Shown in pieces: positions 49,500 to 61,439 of a stretch of DNA of 64,000 nt. Location: the NCBI GenBank assembly GCA_009617715.1, contig VTFK01000170.1:124001-188000 (forward strand), in the 5' to 3' direction. The first letter of the stretch is position 1. Each line of letters begins with the position of its first letter. The notes below the pieces were generated by a model, which worked only from the letters and a program-made list of their open reading frames with translations, made no database searches and was not told the origin of the DNA. This stretch comes from Plectrocnemia conspersa (Eukaryota > Arthropoda > Insecta > Trichoptera > Polycentropodidae). The translations under genes and the position numbers were made by a program.

Positions 49500-51365
49500 A
49501 GATTTACAAAATAGCTTCTCAACTCAATTATATTTGAATAATATATGAAAAGTTTAAAAAATACGTATGCCATAAAAAGAAATGCGATTATATGATCATA
49601 TTTTGCCATAAGGAATATGCATATGTTATCAGATTCAATTTTAAAATATAGTATTTGAACTACTAGATATTACAGAACTACAAAAAACTGTATCTTGCAA
49701 AAAACACATACAATACTATAATATTATATTTTGTAAATATTAATTTAAAAATGAAACATTTTTTACTTATTAGATATCTAGAGCTGTTAGTCAAAATCAG
49801 TATATTTTTAATATTTTTTTTTAATACCGAAGCAAATTTTATAGGGAAAAATCTGCGTGTATTTTCGTATTAATCTAATTTTAAACTCAAATAATTTTAC
49901 TAAGATACGATTCGAGATTGATAATAATAATTCGAGATTAATTAAAACAGATAGAGCAACGTATTATTGTATTGGATTTAGGTTAGCTTTTATGTTACAT
50001 TATTTTAATATACAAACATGTATTATTTTCTGTAGACTCGTAAAGGAATATGATGTTACTCTTATGAGTATTGGACATAATTTAACAGCACGCGAATAAT
50101 ATAAACAATAATATAGTGTACGTTATGTTTGTGCAAATTTTAATAAAATTAATGCTCTATTCGCATGATACTCGTCATAATAATAATAATTAATATTACC
50201 TAATAAGAATAGGGAAAAGTAAAATATAGCGTAAAATATTAAATACATACATGTCTGAATTTTAATTATATTCAAGATATTCATAATATTTTATCATATA
50301 TGATATATAATCAGTTTATTGCAAACCTTTTGTATGGAGATTTATCTAACAATATATTTCATGTAATGGTATTGGCACATACATAGTAAGTATGTGTAAT
50401 TTGATTTTGTATTATATTGTCCAGTTTGATGCTTGGCTCACTCGTAAAGTTAATGTATCTGGAATTGCATTTAAATGAAAAGTTGTTTTTACAATCGCGA
50501 AACATATTATTTTATTATTGAAAGCTATAAGGAAATATATATACTCGTAAACATACTGCTTTCTTACAATACTCTTTCAAGTAAAAATAATTGATTGTTT
50601 AATAGTATATTTATATTTTTGTTAGTATAAGTTTGAATCAAAGATAAAGATCGTGACTTGGCTGTATTTATTTATGATTTTGGTCATATTTGTTATTTCT
50701 ACGTTCATACATATAGACAGTTCGTCCTGTATAGAGAGATCTATTTTATAACATATTTCAATAATATTTTAGTACCATACACCCTAGGATTTTTATTTTT
50801 ATCCCAGTTTTGTTATTTGTACCCTTTGTCACAATAATGTGTTATTATTAAGCTTTGTAATAAAACTTAATAAACAATTTATGATCTTTCATTTTAATAT
50901 ATAATACATATACTCATATACAATTCAATTCAGTATATTTTTCTATAATAATACATAGGTATGGTAATTTTAATATATACTAAAATATAAACTAATAACC
51001 ATTAATTTGGAAAATTATGGCAAACTTATTTTTTTTTATTAATAAGTTTTTCTTATTGTTTTATTCGATCTTCCAATATTAGTTTTTCCTTATTTTTTCC
51101 TAATCTCATAGATTAAATCAAATCGTGTAATGTAGTATCATAATATGATATAAAATTCTCTATAAAGTTAAACCTAATTATCTCTATTTAAAATACAGAA
51201 TATTTCTTATTATATTATCAGATAGAAGTTCAGGCGTTGAAAATGGAAAATATTTTTTCTTGATTATAAAGCTAAAAAAATATTTTTTGTTAATTTAATG
51301 GTTACCTCAAATATTAAAAATTTATTGTTGATATTATTGTTTCTCAAATTATTTTTTAAGGCCTT
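49500..51365. other. AT-rich stretch
   Basis: About 1.9 kb without a recognisable gene or element. Confidence 0.5.
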
Positions 51366-51369
51366 TATT

Positions 51370-51760
51370 ATTATTTTTTAATTTTACAAATATATTAATG
51401 TATATAATATTTACATGTTACTGGCTTACAACCATTTTATTGTTTACATTTTTGTAATTTGCTACAATATAAAAGAAAGAAAATTGAAATTTAAAATAAA
51501 AGCCGTGTATTAAGTACCAATTTATAAAAATATCGCTGAAGATATGGAACTATTAAAATGTGTTTTTCAGCCTCTAGTGTGCTTATATTTAAATTTAAGG
51601 TTGTTCCTATCGTAGTATATGCATGAGATTAGTGAGCTTGTGAGGTTACGTAAAAAAACATGACAATTATCTTCAATTATTAGTATTTTTAGGCTATTAC
51701 AAAGTTTTAAAGATTAGTATAAGAATCTTTATTTTATCTTATCTCACTTAAAAGTGCACT
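51370..51760 (-). mobile_element. LINE 3'-region repeat, copy 2 of 3
   Basis: Shares acatgttactggcttacaac, ttaaggttgtt-ctatcgtagt and aaagattagtat with the copies at 47.2 and 54.2 kb. It is the most diverged and probably the oldest of the three. Confidence 0.55.
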
Positions 51761-51769
51761 AGTGTCACT

Positions 51770-52450
51770 CCACACCGAGCAAGCATGTGTTAAAAATGAA
51801 TTTGAATACACTTAAAGCATTAGTTTTAGTATGGATACATTAGATTACTTTGCTGAAATATTTTGTGTTAATATTATAACAATTAAAGTAACGTATCTAT
51901 CATAATAATATTAAAAAATTATGAATTTTGGATGTTGACTTTATTTATTTATGTTACCGTATTCATTTTATTGAGTAAAAATTTATTCCAAAATACTCCA
52001 ACAAACCCTAAGCATAACACATGCAGTTCAGGTATTTTTTTATTTCTTTCCTTCTAAAACTCAATAATGTAATTATGAATGCGACAACTCTTACCGCTTT
52101 ATATGATAAAATTTACAGTGTGTTCAGAAAAGTTTATCCTAAAAATATTTGTTTGTACTTTTGGAATGTTTGACGTGTGGGCAACGATATTTTTAGATAG
52201 GTAAAAAAGTCGAATATAACTGAGTTGTTCGAGATTCACGAAGTAAATTTTATTTGTAACAAAAAATATTTCCGCATTATGTTTAATTATTTATGCTCTA
52301 AATAATAGTATTAATGTGAATATCGACATTTCATTATTAAAAAATCATACTAAATACCGAGATACAAAAATATGGATGTCCGTTCTATTTTATTTATTTT
52401 TGTTTCTATGAATTTTAAATACATATCACAAAAATTTGCGATTTATGGTG
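51770..52450. other. AT-rich stretch
   Basis: No gene or element recognised. Confidence 0.5.
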
Positions 52451-52460
52451 TAATATGGCC

Positions 52461-52630
52461 CTATAGATTCGCTATCGCGTCCCCATTCTTGCCCGTTGAG
52501 ATCAGGATGACAGCGTTTGAGAACGCTTCTAGCCTCTCAACGAGCTTGTCAAACACAAAGATGTTTTCGGCGATAGCTATGAGGAGTTGGAAACAGAATG
52601 TGGGATACTGCTCAGCTATTTTTTGTGTTA
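52461..52630 (-). other. Unrecognised GC-richer open segment
   Basis: A - strand frame of about 52 codons, ending at a tag complementary to 52461-52463, reads EQYPTFCFQLLIAIAENIF then DKLVERLEAFSNAVI. It looks helical and protein-like, but I cannot assign it. The + strand is also open here (52372-52722). It may be a decayed element ORF or an exon. I do not claim a gene. Confidence 0.2.
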
Positions 52631-52779
52631 TTTACTATTTTTACATAGTAATTCTACCGGCTGAAGTTGATCAAACCCAGTTTTTAAAAATCGGTAAACC
52701 ATTCCAAGCTAAACAACAATAATGTTTTATTATTATGAATCTCGCACATGTTTGAGAAACATATTTTAAAACTTTATAA

Positions 52780-53200
52780 ACACGTTTCGCATGTGTCGAC
52801 CGCAAGCGATAACGATGATTAGCGAATAAACATAAATTGTTGCAAATTTGGGTTAGCGCTAGAGTTTAATTAGAATTAATTAGCGCTTTTAAAAACGCGC
52901 TCGGTAATTGATTGTCAAAAGGTGTATGTAACACAACGCACACATATGTACATACATGCGTTAATAATAATATGGAAAAAATACGATGTGGCGTAGGCAT
53001 TTCGTGTTTCATTGCTTTTAGTGTAAATTGATGTTGGCCGGGGGACGGAAGAGCTAACAACCGCCGCGTGCCGACCCCCGGGAATGTCAAAAGGTGGGTC
53101 GCGGCCTCTTTGCGGGGGTGAAAAGTCAACCAGCTGCCCGCTTTTGAATACGAGAACGGGTGGTTGTAGCCCTATCGCCCTCGATTCATTAACTTTGCGT
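52780..53200. promoter_or_regulatory. GC-richer island, candidate conserved element
   Basis: About 420 bp with gattagcga, taattagcgc and agcgcta words near 52818-52890 and a strongly GC-rich core at 53030-53160 (gacccccgggaatg). The 87-codon frame across it has no domain. It is among the most GC-rich noncoding patches in the window. Confidence 0.35.
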
Positions 53201-53209
53201 TAGCGCCTC

Positions 53210-53925
53210 GGGTTAAACAACAGGGGAAATAAGTACTGAACATATCGTACTTTAAAACAAATTTGCTACTAATTAACAATAGTAGAGGAGAAATAAAATA
53301 ATTGTTTGTTTTAATATCACTTTTATAATTAATATTAAAAGTTTTCCATGTAACTGTATAAATAAAAAAAATCTTATCTTTATGTGATTTATAACAGCTA
53401 AAAGCGAACAAATAAAGAGTCGCATAAAAAAATCTGTTTAATTACCGAAATTACTTATATATCCAAATTAATTTTAGCAGTGATATTGTTTTTCATATTT
53501 CTTGTAAATCAACATTAATAATATTTATTTTAAGATTTTTTGAGTAAATCAAATTGTATTTTCTGCAACACATTATTAAAGCACAGTCTTTTTGCTAGAA
53601 AAAAATATTAAAACTTTGTACTTTTTTTAAGGCTTAAAAAATTTTTTTCTCTCCTTTATTTCACGATCTGTCTTTTGAAAGTGAGTGATTTTTATAAATA
53701 TTTTTTCTCTTTCCCCTGGTTATTAGGAACAAGGAAAAGAGTTGGAAACACGTTGGAAAATACTCAGTAGAATCTGCTTTTACTTGTTCTATTCATTTTA
53801 AATGTATTTATGGTTGAGTTTTGTTGGTAGCTTGCATGATAAGTATATCTTAAATATGTGTTATTTTGATAATTAATTAGTAGCGTTTGTTAAAAAATAT
53901 TTGTGTTATTGATGCTAGTTCTCTT
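53210..53925. other. AT-rich stretch
   Basis: No gene or element recognised. Confidence 0.5.
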
Positions 53926-54169
53926 TAGTCTTTTTATATAGTTTTCGTACAGATTTTTTATCACAGTTTGAATACTTTCATACATGTTTTCGTCTGGAAT
54001 ATACCAAGGAGCGTTAACTAGTATACACTGTACTTTGTTTTGGTACCTTTGTATAATATTTATATTTAGCCCGGAGAGAGCACTCTAGATCTTAGCTCTG
54101 TAGGTCAATACTGGCATAATTATTGTTTTGTATATCAGTATTTTATTTTCTAATGATATTTTTAAATAC

Positions 54170-54780
54170 CATTTTTAAATAATAAAAATAATTTTACAGA
54201 TATACTAATTGTGTATTATATAACTACATGTTACTGGTTTATAATAATTTTCATGTTTAAAATTAGTTATTAGCTTAATTAAAAAAAAATTAGAATATAA
54301 GAGAAAACGTTTGGGTTATAATTTAAGAAAAAAATTAAAAATCCTTTTACAATTCAAGCGAAAAAAAAACTAATAAATTTAGTGATAGTTTTAGTACATT
54401 TAATTGAAAAACTGGAATTATTGTCTTAAGCTTCTAAAGCAATTTGTGCTTGTATTGTTGCTTTTATCAGAGTCACCAATACACGATATTATTGGGTTAG
54501 TGTGGTTTCACGAAATATTTTCATATTATTTTCTGGTTTGAAAAGGACAGTGTTCCTTAATTGTTGGCATTTTAAGGCTTATATGCACTTTGATAAGATT
54601 AGTATGTAAATGTGTATTATATTGTATATTATATTTATAGCTTTGTTTTGAATGACTTGTAACATAGAAAAAATAGTATTACTGGTATTACTCCATATGT
54701 TAAAAAAAGTCTAACATATGGAGTAATACCAGTAATTAATTGTTTATAGATTAAAATTTTATTTTTTATAGTAAAGCGCT
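54170..54780 (-). mobile_element. LINE 3'-region repeat, copy 3 of 3, nested in the jockey relic
   Basis: The same repeat as at 47.2 and 51.4 kb, lying between two consecutive coding blocks of the jockey relic, so it inserted later. On its - strand, LQVIQNKAINII (about 54620-54660) resembles the LQ--QNKA-R motif of LINE RT C-termini. It also contains the perfect inverted repeat at 54678-54736. Confidence 0.6.
54678..54736. repeat. Perfect 25-bp-arm hairpin
   Basis: Arms 54678-54702 and 54712-54736 are exact complements around a 9-nt loop. It lies inside the nested LINE fragment. Confidence 0.9.
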
Positions 54781-55599
54781 CTTTCTAATAAATATTGGTC
54801 TAAGGGCCGCAATGGCGTCAAGCCATTTAGAGCAAAGTTCCTAAATATGTTTATTAAATTTAAGTTTAGAGTCCGAGTGTAAGCCTAAGTGGTTCATTTA
54901 CTGCATGTTGATAACCAATACAGCTTATGAAGCTGGATTCCCAGTTGCTTCTCTTTGTTCCAAATATGAGCTTTAAATGTCAAACCTCAGTCAAGATGAA
55001 TCCCTATATATTTTACACTCATAGATGTTGGGATCACTTTTATATTAAAGAAGATCGGAGGACAAGTGTCCTTGTTTAGCGTGAAGGTAACAGAAAAAAT
55101 GTTCATTTCCAGAGCCATGCTTGTATATTGATTAAATAGTCTTGTATACTCTTTGCTGCTACTTTTGGCTCCACGTCTGATACCCTCATAGTTGTCTGCT
55201 TTGAATAACAGATACTGGTCCCAGAACCCTGTAGCACATCAGAAAAAATTGGGTATAAGTCTGTGGTGGCGATCGCTCAGATATGATTTAAGTATTAAAA
55301 ACAAATTATATGGAAGCGAAATATGAAAAACCACTTCTTTTCTCCTCCATGTCCGTGTTGATGGTTTTCAATGATGGTCTATAAACTAGTTCCACTGTGG
55401 AGTGTTGATTCCTAAACGTGAATTGGTGATTAGGATTGATTTTTATATTTAAAAGTATAGGTTGCATTATTTTTAATATGTTTGACATTATCGGTAGCAA
55501 GATTATTAGTCTGTATGATGTGACATCTTCTGGTTCTTTTCCAGATTATACTAGTAGAAGGGGTTGGGATGTAGTTAAGCGTAATTGTTGCATTGTATA

Positions 55600-56290
55600 A
55601 ATGGTCATAAATCTTAAGGTCTTTATTGGTAGCTCCTTCATATTTCTTCCATTTATCAAGTCATATCACAGTGTATTTTTAGTGCTTAGTTTATTAGTAA
55701 TAATGTATTGAATCTCTCCAAGATTAAACTTCCTAATTGGCAAGTCAAGTTGAAGAAGTGAGTTAAAGTAGTCCTCTATTTATTATAAAGATTTGAAGGT
55801 TTGTTCTAGATGTTCAGCGAATGTCTCTAGTTAATTTTCCATTAAAGAACCTGATCGGTGATATGAAATATTGAGACTTTTTATCCAATTTGTAAATTTC
55901 CATAAAGAGTAGTGACACATTTAATGATAAATTATCAGTCTTAATACTTTTTGTTTTAAATAAAAAATATATATGTGTAAAATTACGAATATTTTATCAT
56001 TTTCTATTCCATATTTAATTAATACAAAGTGGTATTTGTATTTTTCTTATAGAATTGTTTGAGAGAACTTCTTAATAAGAATATATTTTTCATTGTTAAG
56101 ATTCTACTTTTGTGTTCCTCGAAATTAAATAATTCTTATAAACATGGCAGGCATGTGAGCGTAATAGGACCGATACCTTTTAGATATGAGAATCATATAA
56201 AGCTTACTGAATAAATACTTCTATATTATCCAATCTGAATATTTAAATATTTACACACAATGTTGTGAGGAAATTTTTTTACGAGAAGTT
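55600..56290. other. Upstream LINE debris grading into AT-rich DNA
   Basis: About 55600-55850 has the composition of the adjacent jockey relic and is probably its upstream part, but no clear motif is visible. The rest is AT-rich. Confidence 0.4.
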
Positions 56291-56299
56291 ATATAAATT

Positions 56300-56640
56300 A
56301 CTTTAATATATACAAATTTATCTCACTCACTGCCATCGGATAGAATTGATGAAAACAGACGAACTCGTGTGCATGTAACGAGACATAATAATAACAATGA
56401 TATTGTTGACTTGTCGTATTAAACATCGTATTAGTGCCGGTAATAAAATGTATAATCATTACGATCAGAAATAGTGTATGGGGTAAAGAAGGGAGACAGG
56501 AAACACACGTTTTGTCAGTAACGCGCACGGAGGAAATAAGTATAATGGGAAATAAATGGGGAAGTGTGGTGTAAAAATTACACCACCGCAAGGGGTGAAC
56601 TTTTGGGGACGCTTAGGGGTAAAGAGTACATATTATATAT
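56300..56640. promoter_or_regulatory. GC-richer island, candidate conserved element
   Basis: About 340 bp of balanced composition including an aacaatg (Sox-like) word near 56393 and gtgtggtgtaaaa-attacaccaccgc, a short inverted repeat at about 56565-56588. The 97-codon frame on the - strand has no domain. Confidence 0.3.
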
Positions 56641-56989
56641 ACATACATATATACCACGACAGGCGATTATAATTGAACCAAATTGATTATTCTCTTCTTG
56701 TTTTATTCAGGGTAGTTTAATCTGTTGATTTTAAACGCGTGCCATCATAATGTGAAATAAAAATAACACTTTTAATTTTCAATGAATTGTATAGTTATAT
56801 TTTTATCTCATAATAAATAAGTTGAGTTGTTCCAAAACCCAAAAATATTTATGGAAAATATATGTATATTTTTTATTATTTAAATTTATCATAAAATAAT
56901 TTAATTAATTAATTTTTCATATCCTAAAAACTATAACTATAAATTTATCCAATGACATTTGTTTCTGGCTCCTTTTAAGATTTGGCAAA

Positions 56990-57190
56990 AATGTGACAAT
57001 AAATATTATCATTTAAAAGATTTATATCTCGCACTGCTTCCTACATTTTACGGATGTCCCTAATCTCATTTGGAGTGAGGAGTTTTTAGGTCTCTTTCTC
57101 TTCTTCTGTAGTCTCGTGCTGTTGCTCACGATGCAGATATATTATTTCTTCGATAGGGCTTAAAAGCAGTTAAAACCAAAACCGATTTAC
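56990..57190 (-). pseudogene. Possible transposase fragment (pogo/jerky type)
   Basis: A - strand frame reads HREQQHETTEEEKET then, after a stop, LLTPNEIRDIRKM and EAVRDI. This acidic and ELTP-type stretch resembles the C-terminal part of pogo/jerky-like transposases. The match is short and rests on memory of the family pattern. Confidence 0.35.
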
Positions 57191-57199
57191 TGGGTTTTC

Positions 57200-57650
57200 A
57201 GTCATTTAAAAAAATGAAAAACGGCTTTTAAGAATATTATTTTTTCTCAAAAATGATAAATAGCGCACAAAATAAAAAAAGAAAGTCTTTGTCTCATTGC
57301 TTCAACTCAGAAAAAATCCATAATGATGCAAATGCTTAAAATAACTACAAAAAGATTTAAGCTTATTTGAATATATATATACTAAATAGCTTACTGTAAA
57401 AATTGAAAAATTATATATTAATTCTTATTAGCATTGCAAATATTTTTTGTACAAAAATATGCATTAGTCTTTTTAAAATATTATTTAAAAAAAATAATAA
57501 ACTTAAATATATATCTTTATAATGATTTTTTTGATATATTTTTATTATAATTTTTAAATAAATTTTGCCTAATTATAAAATTATCTATTTGTAATGTTCT
57601 TGGCAGTAAATTTGTTTTTGTCCATTATAATGTATACTATTTCAAATTGC
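57200..57650. other. AT-rich stretch
   Basis: No gene or element recognised. Confidence 0.5.
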
Positions 57651-57654
57651 TTAC

Positions 57655-57960
57655 AATTTATTTATTTAGTTAATATAGCTAATTTTTTATATATTTATTT
57701 ATTTAGTTAATATAACAAATTTTAACTAAACATATATATAATACAGAATATAAACATAAACATAAAATAAAAAATACTTAATATTATACTTTATTTTTTA
57801 ATGCACGAAGGTGTTACTTTATTTCATTTGGGAAACCTGCTATAGTTTTATTTTTGCGGATTGTCCTAGAAATATTATTATACAAATTTACACCTCCGTA
57901 CATAATTCCCCTGGCCGTACTCGTTTTATTATAGGTTATCCCTTAATTGTCTCTAATTTT
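57655..57960 (-). mobile_element. LINE 3' end with A-rich tail (copy 2)
   Basis: Matches 33420-33760 in order and orientation (acgaaggtgttac, atttcatttgggaaacctgc, tttgcgga). The tail region, tttatttatttagttaatat, is present twice at 57658-57720, as if the element inserted into or slipped over its own tail. Confidence 0.6.
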
Positions 57961-57964
57961 AATA

Positions 57965-58215
57965 CTCTGGTAACATATTAGTTTCTAACTTATATATAAA
58001 CACTAAAATACAATTCATAATTAATTTTGTACATCTGCTATGCAAACAAAAAAATAATCTATGAATATTTTCAAATACATCTAAAACATTTTTTTTTGAG
58101 TTTTATTATTATTTTTTGGTTATTTTACTATAAATATATGTTTATAAGTAACGAATTTTTTAAAATATTTTAAACAAATATTTACATATTTTTTTTTCTA
58201 AATTTTTTAAACATA
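57965..58215. other. AT-rich stretch
   Basis: Nothing recognised. Confidence 0.5.
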
Positions 58216-58717
58216 TTAACCCTTTGAGTAGTGAGTTAAATTATTTTTCCATAATTATTTATGTCGTAATTTAATTATTAATATTTTATATTGCATTTGT
58301 AGAAAATTATAAAAAAAATCAGTGATTCTCAACGTTTTATTGTTTTAACTTATTTTATTACTTTTTTGTATTAGCATGTTTTAATAATATATTTGAATAC
58401 TTTTCTAATGATATATTTCGCTTATTTATTTAACATATTTTACTTTTGTGGATTTTTTATATCAATTCTGAGGTTTTTAATATTTTTTATAAAATTAATA
58501 TAAAATATTTTTTCTTATGTTTTTTCAATAAAAAACGGTTAGTATTATTTTCTATAAAAATTTAAATTAAATCAAATTGAAAAAAATATTATATTGATAT
58601 AATGTATAATATTTATTATTTCTTCAGTTGTTTATGTTAATATATGACTGTTTGGAGTACTTTAAAATATAAATACTGACCGCCGTACAGGTACGGCGAT
58701 ACCGCTCAAATGGTTAA
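58216..58717. mobile_element. piggyBac-like MITE with TTAA target sites
   Basis: ttaa (58216-58219) is followed by ccctttgagtagt. At the other end accgctcaaatgg is followed by ttaa (58714-58717). The two termini match at 10 of 13 positions. The subterminal palindrome cgccgtacaggtacggcg lies at 58681-58698. ttaaccctttg ends plus TTAA duplications are the piggyBac signature. The interior is AT-rich and noncoding. Confidence 0.5.
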
Positions 58718-58860
58718 ATATCTGAATTTTTCGAAAACGTTAAAATTAGTTAACAGAATACCGTTTTATCGGAAGACCCGATTCTTAGCTCTTAGCCATG
58801 TTCCTCCATCAACTATTGAATATCGTTCTCATTCACTTCCAGTTTCATATTCATCGACAA

Positions 58861-59142
58861 TTAGCGTCTTCCGTTCATGCAACTAGAATTGAGGGTTCTA
58901 TTGCTAGGTAATCCCACTCCATTCTTTATTAATGTGGCTGCCCCGATGTGAAAGTGATTTTTCCAAAATATATTTGTTCCTTCTGTCACTTTGATGTGTC
59001 GCTGAAATAGTGATTGATGTCCTGCTGATCCATTAGTTAGACTAGTAGATTGGTGTTGGAAAGATGAAACTTGATAATAATGCTCGGATTCCTCCAGTAA
59101 ATCATACTCAAGGTCCGGAGGATGAGAAGGAGCAATATCCAT
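58861..59142 (-). other. Unrecognised open frame, 93 codons
   Basis: Starts MDIAPSHPPDLEYDLLEESE and has balanced composition, unlike chance frames here. It is acidic at the N-terminus and contains no domain I recognise. A divergent + strand frame of 105 codons (59158-59475) starts only 15 bp away, and its first 60 codons are also balanced. Both sit between transposon-like termini (58216-58717 and about 59711), so they may be remnants of a DNA transposon's ORFs. I do not assign function. Confidence 0.3.
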
Positions 59143-59479
59143 AACAAACGAGACTGAGTGACAAATTATTTTTTAAAAAGTATGTCTTATTTGCAAGAAG
59201 AATCATCACCTCAGATGGGTGAAAGTGACGCAATACGTACTGCTCATGTTGCAAAACATCGCTTGTTTATCAAGTCATTTAAAAATGCTCGTATTACGAA
59301 GCACTCGCTAGCATATTTTCAATCCGAGGTTAGACTTATACTATACAGCAGAAGTATGTTTTTTACATTAAAAAAAATATATTTGATAATTATTGTATTA
59401 TATTTTCTTGCTAATAAAATAAAGTATTTTGGTTTACATATTTTTATAGTAAAATCTCGCCTTAATACAAAATAAGTAA

Positions 59480-60475
59480 AAAATACGAATTATGATATAT
59501 TAAAAACGTAGAGGCAAATTTTAATACAAATTAACTAAATTAAGTAATTTATTTTTGAATACAATATTATTAATAAAAGCTTACTACAAAAATATTACAT
59601 TAACTTATAAATTATAAATAATAATGGTATCTTTACCATAAATATTTGTCAGTTATGTGCAACATATATTTATATTCTGTGAAATAGGCAAAAAAGTTTG
59701 AGAACCCCCTGGTCTATTATATTTTAATAGCTTAATTTAAAATCTAAATGACGCTATCATGAATTTGATGACTAATGCGAACGGTGAATATTTTTAGATT
59801 TTTTTTATTGAACCATTAATATTAATAACATCGAAATAATACAATTCAAAGATTGTCGAAATGCAATAATGTGTAATTTTAAAATAAAATTTATACAAAT
59901 AAGTATTCGTGAGTCATCGATTCGAAGCTCTATCTAGCCGCGGGCTCTTTCGTTCGCCAACCTTGGTATTTAGACAAAATTTATTTTAGAAAATAAATCA
60001 TCATATTATGCTAATTCAGTAAAAAAAATATGTTTCCATAAATACTACATACAGACGCTCAACGCAGTAAAAGTAAATGATATTAATTTTTAACCGAGCG
60101 AAATTTTAGCGTATAACGAAAACGGTTTTGAACATATAATAACAAAAGTTTCGATCTTCCCACGTATTATTCATTGGCTCGGGTCGTAAATCTTCGATAT
60201 TGTGACAACTTCGACCTGATTCTTTAGGATGGATGAAGTTTTATCAATGGTGCATGAATAACTAATATATTACGAAATTATACTTTCAAGTAATTATTAC
60301 TATATTTATTTGACACTCGTGAGAATTTGTGTTATGAAATACGAGTGAATGTTTCAGACTTCTGTCTTTACTGCTTTGACTTTGAACGTTGTAGTGTTTT
60401 ATATAATAAATAAAATAAAATACTGAAGTGAGTAGTATAGTGATGTTAACTCAAATGTTATGCAGAATAAAGATT
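59480..60475. other. AT-rich stretch with an isolated hAT-like end
   Basis: aagtttgagaaccccctg ending at 59711 reads, on the other strand, as a hAT-type cagggggttctcaaac terminus. No other gene or element is recognised. A small GC-richer patch lies at 59925-59965. Confidence 0.35.
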
Positions 60476-60479
60476 AGCA

Positions 60480-60720
60480 CGGAAAAAATATTTTACGTCC
60501 ATAAAATCCAGGCGTCTCCAAAACGGATACAATTCTGAATTCTGGACGTCGAGCTGGATAAGGGGATGCGAAACAAGACGTGGTGGTTTCTCCGATCTTT
60601 GATGGTCGAAGTTTTTATGAAGTTAATAAATCCGAAATGGAAAGCCCTTGAAGTTCCGATGCATTGAACTCCGAAGTGGATGTTCAAGTGTGAATGTCAG
60701 TAGTAGTGTCAGAGAAAGTA
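60480..60720. other. GC-richer island
   Basis: About 240 bp of balanced composition with a 64-codon - strand frame lacking any domain. It may be the edge of an unrecognised element or a regulatory patch. Confidence 0.2.
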
Positions 60721-60724
60721 TTTG

Positions 60725-61435
60725 AGAGAGTATTTTTTGCTAGTCCGCATTCCAGTATTTTTACCTATAGCCCCCCTTTACAAAATATGTTTTTCACCCC
60801 TTTCAGTGGAACGACCATTTACAAGTCAGTACTTAAACTTAATCTGCAAAAACGGTGGTGTCTCATTATAACAAAGAATACCCTTTTTTGTTAAATTTGT
60901 ATATCAAATGGCAAAACAGGCTTTGATTGGTGTTTGTGATTTAATAGCAAAATTTATATTTTTACAGCTGTAAACATTGCTAAAAGTTTTTGACTATTTT
61001 AAAATATAATGAGTTGATCTCTCTATTGGGTGGTCCAATTGTTCAATAAAAGAATGGTTTAATTAATGAACCCAACAAATTATTCTATATAAATTCCTCT
61101 TATTTTATTGGCTAATGAAGATAGCGTGATTTTCATGGAGCACTTCTTTATTATTAGTTACATAGCTATATTTGGTAAGCTTAGATCGATTATTAAAATC
61201 AATTTAAGGGTGAAAAATAGTTGTGAAAAAATATTTTAATTAAATCATGTCGTGACAAAAAAATATGTGAACTCTTGAAGGGTAGGGACTACAATCTCGT
61301 TCTGTATTTGGGAAGTTGGATTAATATCTATTACAGACAATTTAAGTGGTTACAGATTTAGCAGAGAAATACAGTCTATCTATTATATTATTATATTCAT
61401 CAGTATTTAAAGCAGCGATTTTCAAACTATATATT
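60725..61435. other. AT-rich stretch
   Basis: No gene or element recognised. Confidence 0.5.
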
Positions 61436-61439
61436 TAAA

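Larger units (their letters stand above)
53930..55590 (-). pseudogene. Jockey-clade LINE relic, interrupted by another LINE fragment
   Basis: From 55560 downward the - strand reads KEPEDVTSYRLIILLPIMSN, then NHQFTFRNQHSTVELV and INTDMEEKRSG, the RT palm/finger blocks (TSYRPISLLPVLSK, HQFGFR--HSTIEQ). At 55100-54870 it gives VTFTLNKDTCPPIFFN, SVKYIGIHLD, LTFKAHIWNKEKQLG and LHKLYWL (thumb). The expected next block, LENKILIYKTIIMPVLTY...INIIQRYQNK...NAPWYIP, appears only at 54165-53930. Some 700 bp of foreign sequence therefore splits the ORF between about 54165 and 54870. Many stops are present. Confidence 0.88.

Noticed and set aside
58240..58860. Treating 58861-59142 as the piggyBac transposase N-terminus
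   Set aside because: It lies outside the TTAA-bounded interval and shows none of the piggyBac catalytic blocks.
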